Origin: Bacteroidota bacterium
GTDB taxonomy: Bacteria > Bacteroidota > Bacteroidia > Chitinophagales > Chitinophagaceae
Assembly: GCA_023436685.1 (NCBI GenBank)
Contig: JAEZIL010000117.1
Location: 1 to 5,209 of the forward strand
Direction of reading: 5' to 3'
Length of the DNA: 5,209 bases
Shown: in pieces, positions 1 through 5,209 of the stretch
How the letters are laid out: every line of letters begins with the position of its first letter
Position numbering within the stretch: the first letter of the stretch is position 1
Position numbers and translations under genes: made by a program
Notes under the pieces: generated by a model
Seen by the model: the letters and a program-made list of their open reading frames with translations, nothing else
Told to the model about the DNA's origin: nothing
The model's database searches: none

Positions 1-1103
1 CCGCCAACCCCGATAGATTTGAAGTAGAAGTACTTAGCGCACATAGCAACGCTGATTTACTGATTAAACAAGCCACTCAGTTCAAGCCAAATGCAGTTGT
101 AGTAACTGACGAGTCGAACTACGATACGGTAAAACAAGCGTTAAGCAGCTTACCTGTAAAAGTATTCGCCGGTGCCACTGCCCTTAACGATGTAGTGCAG
201 TGGGATACTGTTGATACCGTACTTACGGCTATAGTAGGTTTTGCGGGCTTATCTTCAACAATAGCCGCAGTTACAGCAGGCAAACGGATAGCCCTTGCTA
301 ATAAGGAGACACTGGTAGTAGCCGGCGATATTGTAATGAAGCTGGCTGCCGAGCGTGGTGCTGCTATTATACCTGTTGATAGCGAGCACTCTGCTATTTA
401 CCAGTGCCTGGTAGGCGAAAAATGGAATACGATCGAGAAGATATATCTTACCGCTTCCGGTGGGCCTTTCCTGGGCCGTAAACCCAACTATCTGGTAAAT
501 GTAAAAGCCAGCCATGCCTTGCAACATCCTAATTGGGTTATGGGCGCTAAGATCACTATAGATAGTGCTACGCTCATGAATAAGGGCCTTGAGATGATAG
601 AAGCTAAATGGCTTTTCGGGTTAGATAATGAACAGATAGATGTCATTATCCATTCGCAATCTATTCTGCATTCGCTGGTGCAGTTTACCGACGGTTCTTT
701 AAAGGCGCAAATGGGCCTGCCCGATATGAAGTTGCCCATACAATATGCAATCGCATACCCCAATCGTATACCAAACGCTTTTAAACGCTTTGATTTCAAG
801 GATTTTCCCCAGCTTACCTTCGAGCAACCCGATTATAAAACTTTCCGTAATCTTGCACTTGCAAAAGATGCAATGTATAAAGGCGGCAATGCCGCTTGCA
901 CTATGAATGCAGCAAATGAGGTAGTAGTACATGCATTTTTGCAAAACAAAGTTGGCTTTATTGAAATGAGTGATATTATTGAAGCGGTACTTGCCAAGGT
1001 GAATTTTATTGATACACCCACGCTTGCAGATTATGAAGAGTCAGACAAGCAGGCCCGTATCTATGCTTCCGAACTAGTTAAAAAAAGCCAGTTATCTTAT
1101 TAA
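1..1103 (+). CDS. dxr: 1-deoxy-D-xylulose 5-phosphate reductoisomerase, 5'-truncated by the window edge
   Basis: Dxr converts 1-deoxy-D-xylulose 5-phosphate to 2-C-methyl-D-erythritol 4-phosphate with NADPH and a divalent metal, the committed cytosolic step of the methylerythritol phosphate route to isoprenoids. The reading frame is open from base 3 (366 codons seen); a GTG at 195 is internal, because clear Dxr sequence (ANPDRFEVEVL) precedes it. About 20 N-terminal residues, including the usual GSTGSIG nucleotide-binding loop, lie outside the window. Numbering from the first full codon, visible motifs are ANKET (99-103), PVDSEH with the metal ligands Asp126 and Glu128, TASGGPF with Ser152, HPNW with His175, and MNKGLE with Asn193, Lys194 and Glu197, matching the E. 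coli set D150, E152, S186, H209, N227, K228, E231. The C-terminal helical part, including MNAANEVVVHAFL, is present and the gene ends at TAA. No key residue is missing in the part seen. rseP follows after 16 bases, so the two are probably one transcript; the promoter lies upstream of the window. Confidence 0.97.
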   Translation, partial: ANPDRFEVEVLSAHSNADLLIKQATQFKPNAVVVTDESNYDTVKQALSSLPVKVFAGATALNDVVQWDTVDTVLTAIVGFAGLSSTIAAVTAGKRIALANKETLVVAGDIVMKLAAERGAAIIPVDSEHSAIYQCLVGEKWNTIEKIYLTASGGPFLGRKPNYLVNVKASHALQHPNWVMGAKITIDSATLMNKGLEMIEAKWLFGLDNEQIDVIIHSQSILHSLVQFTDGSLKAQMGLPDMKLPIQYAIAYPNRIPNAFKRFDFKDFPQLTFEQPDYKTFRNLALAKDAMYKGGNAACTMNAANEVVVHAFLQNKVGFIEMSDIIEAVLAKVNFIDTPTLADYEESDKQARIYASELVKKSQLSY

Positions 1104-1119
1104 TACTGTAATCATCCAC

Positions 1120-2499
1120 ATGCAACTTAATACTGTTTTATTAATGTCCGGCGGCCTTGTACAAGCTTTGCAATTGCTTGCAGCCTTATCGCTACTCATA
1201 CTGCTGCACGAGTTCGGGCATTTTTTCTTCGCACGCCTGTTTAAAACCCGTGTTGAAAAATTTTACCTCTTTTTCGATTTTCTTATCCCATTCCCCGGCC
1301 TGCTCAACTTCGCTTTGTTCAAAAAGAAAAAAGGCGATACCGAATATGGCCTTGGCTGGTTTCCACTGGGTGGCTATGTAAAAATAGCAGGCATGGTGGA
1401 TGAAAGCATGGATAAAGAACAAATGGCACAACCACCCCAGCCTTGGGAATACCGCTCTAAGAAAGCGTACCAGCGCTTGTTTATTATGCTGGGCGGTATT
1501 ATCATGAATGTGTTGGTAGCCATCTTTATTTACGCCTTGATATTTGGCATTTGGGGTGAAGAATATTTGCCAACGCAAAATGCCAAATATGGTATAATGG
1601 TAGATAGCACTGCCGAAAGCATAGGCTTAAAAAACGGCGACCGGATAGTAGCTGTAGATGGCAGGCATATCGACCGCTTTAACCGTATAGTACCCGAATT
1701 TATTTTCAACGAAGCACGCTCTTTTACTGTGGAGCGCAACGGGCAGCAAGAAACCGTTACAATTCCGCAAGGCACCATCCGTAAGATCATTAAAAGCCAG
1801 CGTAACACATTTATACAACCCCGTGTACCCATAGTTGTAGCAGCCGTTGGTGGCAAAAGCCAGGCCGAGAAAATGGGGCTAAAGGCTAATGACAGCGTGG
1901 TAGCTGTTAACGGGCAACCTGTTTTCTTCTACGATGAATTTGAGAAAATAAAGCGCGCATCGGCCGGGCAGCCTATTGAGCTAACGGTGATAAGAGACAA
2001 CCAGCCGGTAGCCATAAAAGGTACTGTACCCGATAATAAATTATTAGGATTTGCTCCCAAATCCTGGGATGCTTTTTTCACTACCGATAAGGTTAAGTAT
2101 AACTTCTTCCAGGCTATTGGCAAAGGGTTTACCTATACAGGCGATCAGATTGGCAACTATTGGCGCCAGCTGAAAATGATCTTTACTTCTAAAGAAATAA
2201 AAGCCTCTGAAAGCCTGGGTGGTATTGTAAGCTTTGGTAAAATGTTCTCGCCCGTTTTCGATTGGCAGGATTTTCTGATGCTGACCGCATTCGTTTCTAT
2301 CATCCTGGCAGTTATGAATTTACTCCCAATACCCGGCCTGGATGGTGGCTATGTTATATTCCTGCTATTCGAACTGATAACCCGAAAAAAGGTAAGCGAG
2401 AAAGTAATGGAAAGGGCTACAACTGTAGGTCTTGTACTATTGCTAGGCTTAATGCTCTACGCCAATGGCCTCGATATATTCCGCCTGTTCAAAAATTAG
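1120..2499 (+). CDS. rseP: RseP-type site-2 (M50) intramembrane zinc metalloprotease
   Basis: This is an inner-membrane protease of the site-2 protease family. In E. coli, RseP cuts the anti-sigma factor RseA and remnant signal peptides; the substrate here cannot be read from sequence. The 459-residue product has the family layout: a first membrane segment (about 16-36) carrying the zinc motif HEFGH at 30-34; a GGYVKIAGM segment just after the first cytoplasmic loop; a second membrane segment (about 120-146) with GGxxxN; two PDZ-like repeats (about 155-215 and 235-300, with cores IGLKNGDRIVAVDG and MGLKANDSVVAVNG); a third membrane segment leading into NLLPIPGLDGG at 400-410, whose Asp408 is the third zinc ligand; and a last membrane segment (about 432-450). 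Length is normal for the family. The start chosen is ATG 1120; ATG 1144 is a real alternative, as it still leaves 21 residues before HEFGH. Neither has a Shine-Dalgarno sequence, as is common in Bacteroidota. It lies 16 bases after dxr and ends 18 bases before a strong terminator. Confidence 0.96.
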   Translation: MQLNTVLLMSGGLVQALQLLAALSLLILLHEFGHFFFARLFKTRVEKFYLFFDFLIPFPGLLNFALFKKKKGDTEYGLGWFPLGGYVKIAGMVDESMDKEQMAQPPQPWEYRSKKAYQRLFIMLGGIIMNVLVAIFIYALIFGIWGEEYLPTQNAKYGIMVDSTAESIGLKNGDRIVAVDGRHIDRFNRIVPEFIFNEARSFTVERNGQQETVTIPQGTIRKIIKSQRNTFIQPRVPIVVAAVGGKSQAEKMGLKANDSVVAVNGQPVFFYDEFEKIKRASAGQPIELTVIRDNQPVAIKGTVPDNKLLGFAPKSWDAFFTTDKVKYNFFQAIGKGFTYTGDQIGNYWRQLKMIFTSKEIKASESLGGIVSFGKMFSPVFDWQDFLMLTAFVSIILAVMNLLPIPGLDGGYVIFLLFELITRKKVSEKVMERATTVGLVLLLGLMLYANGLDIFRLFKN

Positions 2500-2517
2500 A
2501 TGTTCTCTATATAGAAT

Positions 2518-2549
2518 AAAAAAAGCCTGCCGGAAAGCAGGCTTTTTTT
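2518..2549. terminator. Bidirectional intrinsic terminator between rseP and the convergent deacetylase gene
   Basis: A perfect 13-bp inverted repeat: seven A plus GCCTGC (2518-2530), a 6-base loop CGGAAA, then GCAGGC plus seven T (2537-2549). The GC core followed by a T run works in either direction, since the opposite arm supplies the T run on the other strand. It sits 18 bases after the rseP stop codon. On the minus strand the deacetylase stop codon (2548-2550) already overlaps the outer edge of the stem. Confidence 0.93.
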
Positions 2550-3453
2550 ATAGTTCATATATCTGCCTGGCTATTTTAAATGTATTGCAATGCGCCTCCA
2601 CAATATGTTTTATTTGTGGTGAATAGCCGCCACCCATCGCTACTGCAACAGGCAGGTTAAATTTCTTGCATATCTCAAATACTATCTCGTCTCTCCGTGC
2701 ACAATCTGCTATCGATAACTTCAGCTTACCAAACTTATCAGTAGCCAATACATCTACACCCGATAAATAAAGCACAAAATCGGGCTGTATATTTTGCAAT
2801 ATAACAGGCAGGTGTTTCAGCAGCAGTTCAAGGTATGTACTTCCATCTGTGCCATCAGCAAGGCCTATATCAAGATCGCTTACTTCTTTATGAAACGGAT
2901 AGTTGTGTTGTCCGTGCATACTGAATGTAAACACCCTCGGCTCGTTTTTGAATAACGCTGCTGTTCCATTGCCCTGGTGCACATCCAGGTCAACTATAAG
3001 TATCTGCTTAGCCAGTTGGTGATGCAATAAATAGCTAGCCACTATCCCAAAATCATTCAGCAGGCAAAACCCTTCCCCTTTATTGGTAAATGCATGGTGT
3101 GTACCCCCTGCTACATTAAGTGATACGCCATACTGCTTTGCGTACAGTGCACAATCAATGCTGCCCTGGCTCAGTGTTATTTCCCTTTCTACCAATAGTT
3201 CCGATTGTGGGAAACCAATAGCGCGCATTTCCCTGTCTGTCAATTGCCCTTTTTTCATACGCTGCCAGTAATCGGCATCGTGTGTCCACAGTATCACTTC
3301 ATCATTGGCCTTGCCGGGTGCAAACAGGTTTTCCTGTGTTATAATGCCTTCGCGCAATAGTTGTTCAGGTATCAGCTCATACTTCGCCATCGGGAAACGG
3401 TGCCCTTCCGGCAGGGGGTGTGCATAAATAGGATGGTAAGCTATCTTCAGCAT
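2548..3453 (-). CDS. Histone deacetylase-superfamily zinc amidohydrolase (class IV/AcuC-like)
   Basis: Members of this superfamily remove acetyl groups from acetyl-lysine or related acetylated amines; bacterial members act on proteins, polyamines or small molecules, and the substrate here is unknown. The protein is 301 residues from the start chosen, is cytosolic in appearance and has no signal peptide. Visible active-site elements are the His pair in GGTHHAF (His119, His120); a GEGFC turn (126-130); zinc ligands Asp157 and His159 in DLDVHQGNG; the third zinc ligand Asp234 in SGVDVLATD; and Tyr277 in MGGGY, the transition-state tyrosine. All are in the expected order, so the enzyme should be active. 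The GGTHHAF...GEGFCLLND pattern resembles HDAC11-like class IV enzymes more than class I. I place the start at the ATG at 3453 because homologues, as I remember them, begin MLKIAYxPIYxHPLPEGHRFPM. An upstream in-frame ATG at 3486 would add 11 residues and would translate a palindrome. The gene stands alone, convergent with rseP and divergent from ssrA. Confidence 0.93.
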   Translation of the reverse strand: MLKIAYHPIYAHPLPEGHRFPMAKYELIPEQLLREGIITQENLFAPGKANDEVILWTHDADYWQRMKKGQLTDREMRAIGFPQSELLVEREITLSQGSIDCALYAKQYGVSLNVAGGTHHAFTNKGEGFCLLNDFGIVASYLLHHQLAKQILIVDLDVHQGNGTAALFKNEPRVFTFSMHGQHNYPFHKEVSDLDIGLADGTDGSTYLELLLKHLPVILQNIQPDFVLYLSGVDVLATDKFGKLKLSIADCARRDEIVFEICKKFNLPVAVAMGGGYSPQIKHIVEAHCNTFKIARQIYEL

Positions 3454-3474
3454 GAGTGGCAAAAATAGCCACTC
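3454..3474. promoter_or_regulatory. Perfect 7-7-7 palindrome abutting the deacetylase start, with an embedded -7-like box
   Basis: GAGTGGC (3454-3460) and GCCACTC (3468-3474) are exact inverted repeats around a 7-base A/T spacer. The palindrome touches the ATG at 3453. Read on the minus strand, its centre gives TATTTTTG (3467-3460), which fits the Bacteroidota -7 consensus TAnnTTTG. A TTTG lies 16 bases further upstream (3487-3484), somewhat closer than the usual -33 to -7 spacing. If used, transcription would begin at or very near the ATG. The palindrome could instead be a repressor site or a hairpin in the mRNA leader. Confidence 0.4.
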
Positions 3475-3506
3475 TGCTTTTAACAAATAGTGTGCTTACT
3501 AATCCG

Positions 3507-3514
3507 TAACTTTG
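3507..3514 (+). promoter_or_regulatory. Candidate -7 promoter element of ssrA
   Basis: TAACTTTG matches the Bacteroidota vegetative -7 consensus TAnnTTTG exactly. It lies 43 bases before the mature tmRNA 5' end, so the primary transcript would carry a leader of roughly 35-40 bases, to be removed by RNase P. I see no TTG at the spacing expected for a -33 box, so only half of the promoter is supported. Confidence 0.42.
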
Positions 3515-3557
3515 CAATAAGTTCTTTGATGATATTACAATATCCACCCAAGCTCTC

Positions 3558-3925
3558 GGGGCCGACTGGTTTTGACAGCATAGGGCAGGGTAAGTAAGCA
3601 TGTCGTGCGTTGTGTAATTAGCACGTAAATCTGAATGCTCAAAATCTAAATGGCGAATCTAACTTTGCCATGGCTGCCTAATTATTAATTAGACAACCAT
3701 TTTGGCCGCAGAAAGCAGCTGCCTGTTCCTGTTTCTGCCGCCTAAATCAAACCAATAACAGGATATGATCTGCATTGTTGCGCTGCAGGTATGAAAACCA
3801 AAGCGACTAGGTAAGTAGTAAGTTTGTCCGGTTCTGGCTGCTTACCGAAATTCAATTCCGGAATAAACATGTAGAAAGCTTATTGGGCATATGTTTGGAC
3901 GCGGGTTCGACTCCCGCCGGTTCCA
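3558..3925 (+). ncRNA. ssrA: tmRNA (transfer-messenger RNA)
   Basis: tmRNA, working with SmpB, enters stalled ribosomes as an alanyl-tRNA mimic, then serves as template for a short degradation tag. The 5' end GGGGCCGACTGGTTTTGACAG and the 3' end, with T-stem GCGGG/CCCGC (3901-3905/3913-3917) around loop TTCGACT, are diagnostic. The 7-bp acceptor stem pairs 3558-3564 with 3918-3924 (two G-U pairs) and A3925 is the discriminator base. The tag frame is at 3652-3681, and its stop lies in a helix (about 3672-3698) as in other tmRNAs. The middle of the gene should hold the pseudoknots, which I did not fold. Length is 368 bases, normal for a one-piece tmRNA. CCA is not encoded: CAA follows A3925, so the CCA must be added after transcription. 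Models that include the CCA would end at 3928. A palindromic terminator follows immediately. Confidence 0.97.
3652..3681 (+). other. tmRNA tag-peptide reading frame (GESNFAMAA, stop)
   Basis: Nine codons from GGC at 3652 to the TAA at 3679-3681 read G-E-S-N-F-A-M-A-A. Bacteroidota tags have the form G-E-x-x-Y-A-x-A-A, and the terminal A-A marks the tagged protein for ClpXP-like proteases. The resume codon is GGC (Gly), preceded by the A/T-rich AATCTAAAT; the first residue of the finished tag is the alanine carried on tmRNA itself. Phe at the position usually held by Tyr is a conservative change. Confidence 0.92.
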
Positions 3926-3926
3926 C

Positions 3927-3966
3927 AAACTAATAAGGGGTAGCAAATGCTACCCCTTATTAGTTT
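3927..3966. terminator. 19-bp perfect palindrome, terminator of ssrA (possibly bidirectional)
   Basis: The arm AAACTAATAAGGGGTAGCA (3927-3945) and the arm at 3948-3966 are exact reverse complements around AA. The GGGGTAGCA/TGCTACCCC core followed by TTATTAGTTT gives a GC stem and a T-rich tail in both directions. It starts two bases after the tmRNA discriminator A3925. It may also stop transcription arriving from the convergent hydrolase gene, which ends at 4052. Confidence 0.8.
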
Positions 3967-3980
3967 ATACGAGTTGATTC

Positions 3981-4048
3981 GGAGCCGCAAGCGGGTTGGA
4001 ATTAATTCTTTCGCGAGTGACAACGTGCGAAAAATCCCGCCGGTTTCA
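3981..4048 (+). other. tRNA-like segment resembling a gutted copy of the tmRNA acceptor/T-arm
   Basis: TCGGAGCCG (3979-3987) matches the tmRNA 5' end TCGGGGCCG at 8 of 9 bases. GCGGGTT (3991-3997) matches the 5' side of the tmRNA T-arm (3901-3907). TCCCGCCGGTTTCA (4035-4048) matches the tmRNA 3' end (3912-3925) at 13 of 14. The parts also pair as in tmRNA: 3981-3987 with 4041-4047 (7 bp, two G-U) and 3991-3995 with 4036-4040 (5 bp), with A4048 at the discriminator position. In place of the T-loop there are 40 bases holding GAATTAATTC (perfect palindrome) and TTTCGC/GCGAAA (6-bp stem). No D-arm, anticodon arm or tag frame is present, so it is neither a normal tRNA nor a tmRNA. It could be an attachment-site relic, a decayed tandem copy, or a small structured RNA. 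The similarity is seen; the origin is inference. Confidence 0.5.
4035..4048 (+). repeat. Direct repeat of the tmRNA 3' end (possible att-like core)
   Basis: TCCCGCCGGTTTCA repeats the tmRNA terminus TCCCGCCGGTTCCA (3912-3925) with one difference, 123 bases downstream in the same orientation. The 3' end of ssrA is a classic target of tyrosine recombinases, which leave such repeats at the island end. No integrase gene is visible and only 109 bases, mainly the terminator and the tRNA-like segment, separate the copies, so this would be a relic at most. Confidence 0.4.
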
Positions 4049-4051
4049 TTA

Positions 4052-5209
4052 TTACTCTGTCTTAACCTTGATCAGTTCCCATATCAGTTTGCCCATAGCT
4101 TCATTAGTTACATCATGATGACCCTGTATTACTTCACTACATTCCAATATTAATTGCTTTACACTATCGCTATTACCTTCTAAGCCACCTGCCTCAGTTA
4201 CACTTCCTGTATCAAACTGCTTATATCCTTTTTTATTAACCAGCCCAATAGTTCTTTCATCGCCCATAAAAGGTATACGATAAAGCCAAAACCCTGCATT
4301 CATTGCTCCGTCATGCTTACTTACAGTAGCAACAAACTTCTTTGCAGGTTTCGATAAGGTATAAATAGCATCATCATTTCTATTCTTTTCGAAAGCCTCT
4401 GCGGGTAAATGACGGCTTATCCTATATGCACCTTGAAAAGACATTAGCAGATCAATTTTATTGCTTGAATTCACCTTATCTGTAAATAGCACAGAGGAAT
4501 AACTTGCTCTCGTAAGTATGCGCGCCCCAAAACTATGCCCAAGTAGCACCAATGGTTTATTGTATGCTGTAGATATTGGAACAAGTATTTTCCACAACAG
4601 GTAATTGATATGAGTCATACCAAGTTCATCAGCATCTTTCTGGTTTTCAAAAAAATCAACAAATGTAAAAGGCACGAAAGATTCATTCGTCAAATAAGAG
4701 ATACCATTTCTTGTATATGAAGGCCAGGTAATACATATATATAAAGGGTTGAAGGCTGTGGAATTTGTTGATGCAGAGTCAATGTTATTTAGCCAACTGT
4801 TGTAATGAAAAACAGATTTCTGTTGGTCATTATTCCATCCTGTACTCATCAGTACAATATGTGTATACTGCTTATCACCTTCTTGCTTTATTCTACTCTC
4901 CAGGAAACCTTTGATCTTATCAAGCTGCAATTTAGTATCTAGGTAAAGATCATACTCAGTCTCAAACAAGTCCTTTTTATCATATACATTGTAATACTTG
5001 GTCTTGCTACCACGCTCCGCTGTCACTATATGTGTCAAGGCCTGAATATTTCCATCACGTAGTACTTCAATACTTGCTTCTTCTTGCTTTTGCATGTCAT
5101 TATCAGCATACACCTTCATGCTCAATCCATATGTAGTCAGCATTCTGTTTACATCAACCCGCTTACTGGCCACTCTGCTCCGCGGAATATCCTCGAATGC
5201 CAATAGCAC
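4052..5209 (-). CDS. DUF900-like alpha/beta hydrolase, 5' part beyond the window
   Basis: At least 386 codons including the stop are visible. The frame is open to the right edge and the GTG there is probably internal, so the N-terminus is missing. Numbering from the edge, the features fit an alpha/beta hydrolase of the DUF900 type: strand and oxyanion region HIVLMSTGWNND (117-128), ITWPSY (160-165), the nucleophile elbow LLGHSFGAR (222-230) with Ser226, VATVSKHDGAMNAG (293-306) with Asp300 in the place of the family's acid residue, and QGHHDV (362-367) supplying His364 or His365 near the C-terminus. A complete Ser-Asp-His triad is therefore plausible. The substrate is unknown. Residues 1-110 match nothing I recognise. 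Three 60-base lines counted by hand (4441, 4681, 4801) have 30-32% G+C, against 45-55% in lines sampled from dxr and rseP, though other lines of this gene reach 45-47%. It converges on ssrA, and its stop codon lies three bases from the tmRNA-end repeat. Confidence 0.8.
   Translation of the reverse strand: MLLAFEDIPRSRVASKRVDVNRMLTTYGLSMKVYADNDMQKQEEASIEVLRDGNIQALTHIVTAERGSKTKYYNVYDKKDLFETEYDLYLDTKLQLDKIKGFLESRIKQEGDKQYTHIVLMSTGWNNDQQKSVFHYNSWLNNIDSASTNSTAFNPLYICITWPSYTRNGISYLTNESFVPFTFVDFFENQKDADELGMTHINYLLWKILVPISTAYNKPLVLLGHSFGARILTRASYSSVLFTDKVNSSNKIDLLMSFQGAYRISRHLPAEAFEKNRNDDAIYTLSKPAKKFVATVSKHDGAMNAGFWLYRIPFMGDERTIGLVNKKGYKQFDTGSVTEAGGLEGNSDSVKQLILECSEVIQGHHDVTNEAMGKLIWELIKVKTE

Noticed and set aside
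195..1103. A Dxr gene beginning at the GTG at 195
   Set aside because: The frame is open to base 3 and the upstream codons are recognisable Dxr sequence (ANPDRFEVEVL and onward), so the gene is cut by the window edge and does not begin internally.
1192..1578. A 128-codon open frame on the minus strand inside rseP
   Set aside because: It lies opposite the HExxH-containing part of a clear protease gene, has no recognisable domain and no regulatory signals.
1530..1856. A 108-codon open frame on the minus strand inside rseP
   Set aside because: It is opposite the first PDZ-like repeat, its composition is that of an antisense shadow, and it matches no family I know.
3453..3486. An upstream start for the deacetylase at 3486
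   Set aside because: The 11 added residues are not part of the family N-terminus as I know it and would translate the palindrome. It is kept as an alternative but not chosen.
3377..3601. A 74-codon minus-strand open frame spanning the deacetylase N-terminus, the intergenic region and the tmRNA 5' end
   Set aside because: It overlaps both a confident protein gene in another frame and the conserved tmRNA acceptor strand.
3981..4048. A functional tRNA gene
   Set aside because: Acceptor-like and T-stem-like pairings exist, but there is no D-arm or anticodon arm, and the 17 bases before the 3' acceptor strand do not form a normal T-arm.
3947..4153. A 68-codon plus-strand open frame after ssrA
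   Set aside because: It starts inside the terminator loop, runs through the tRNA-like segment and ends inside the convergent hydrolase gene; nothing in it looks like protein.
1..5209. CRISPR array, insertion sequence, transposase, toxin-antitoxin or phage genes
   Set aside because: No spaced repeat array, terminal inverted repeats around a gene, or recognisable protein of these types was found on either strand.

Overview
The window looks like an ordinary chromosomal stretch of a member of the Bacteroidota, possibly of the Chitinophagia/Sphingobacteriia type. The grounds are: dxr directly followed by rseP, start codons without Shine-Dalgarno sequences, a TAnnTTTG-type promoter element before the tmRNA gene, and a tmRNA tag of the G-E-x-N-x-A-x-A-A type. 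Assignment below phylum is a guess.

Layout from left to right. Positions 1-1103 (+) hold all but the first 20 or so codons of dxr, the reductoisomerase of the non-mevalonate isoprenoid pathway. After a 16-base gap, 1120-2499 (+) encodes a complete RseP-type intramembrane zinc protease with HExxH, two PDZ-like repeats and a C-terminal LDG motif. The pair is probably co-transcribed. A strong bidirectional terminator at 2518-2549 separates it from a convergent gene at 2548-3453 (-), a class IV/AcuC-like histone deacetylase-superfamily amidohydrolase with its zinc ligands intact. A 104-base intergenic stretch then carries divergent regulatory signals for that gene and for ssrA. ssrA, the tmRNA, lies at 3558-3925 (+) with tag GESNFAMAA and ends in a 19-bp perfect palindrome. 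The last gene, 4052-5209 (-), runs off the right edge. It encodes an alpha/beta hydrolase resembling DUF900, with a plausible Ser-Asp-His triad.

The genes serve separate jobs: isoprenoid synthesis and envelope proteolysis (operon), a deacetylase of unknown substrate, ribosome rescue, and an uncharacterised hydrolase. I see no defence system, CRISPR array, transposase or complete mobile element.

The most unusual feature is a 68-base segment at 3981-4048, between the tmRNA terminator and the hydrolase stop codon. It repeats the tmRNA acceptor strands and both sides of its T-stem, with an unrelated, self-complementary insert where the T-loop should close. It could be a relic of integration at the tmRNA 3' end, a decayed tandem copy, or a small tRNA-like RNA.
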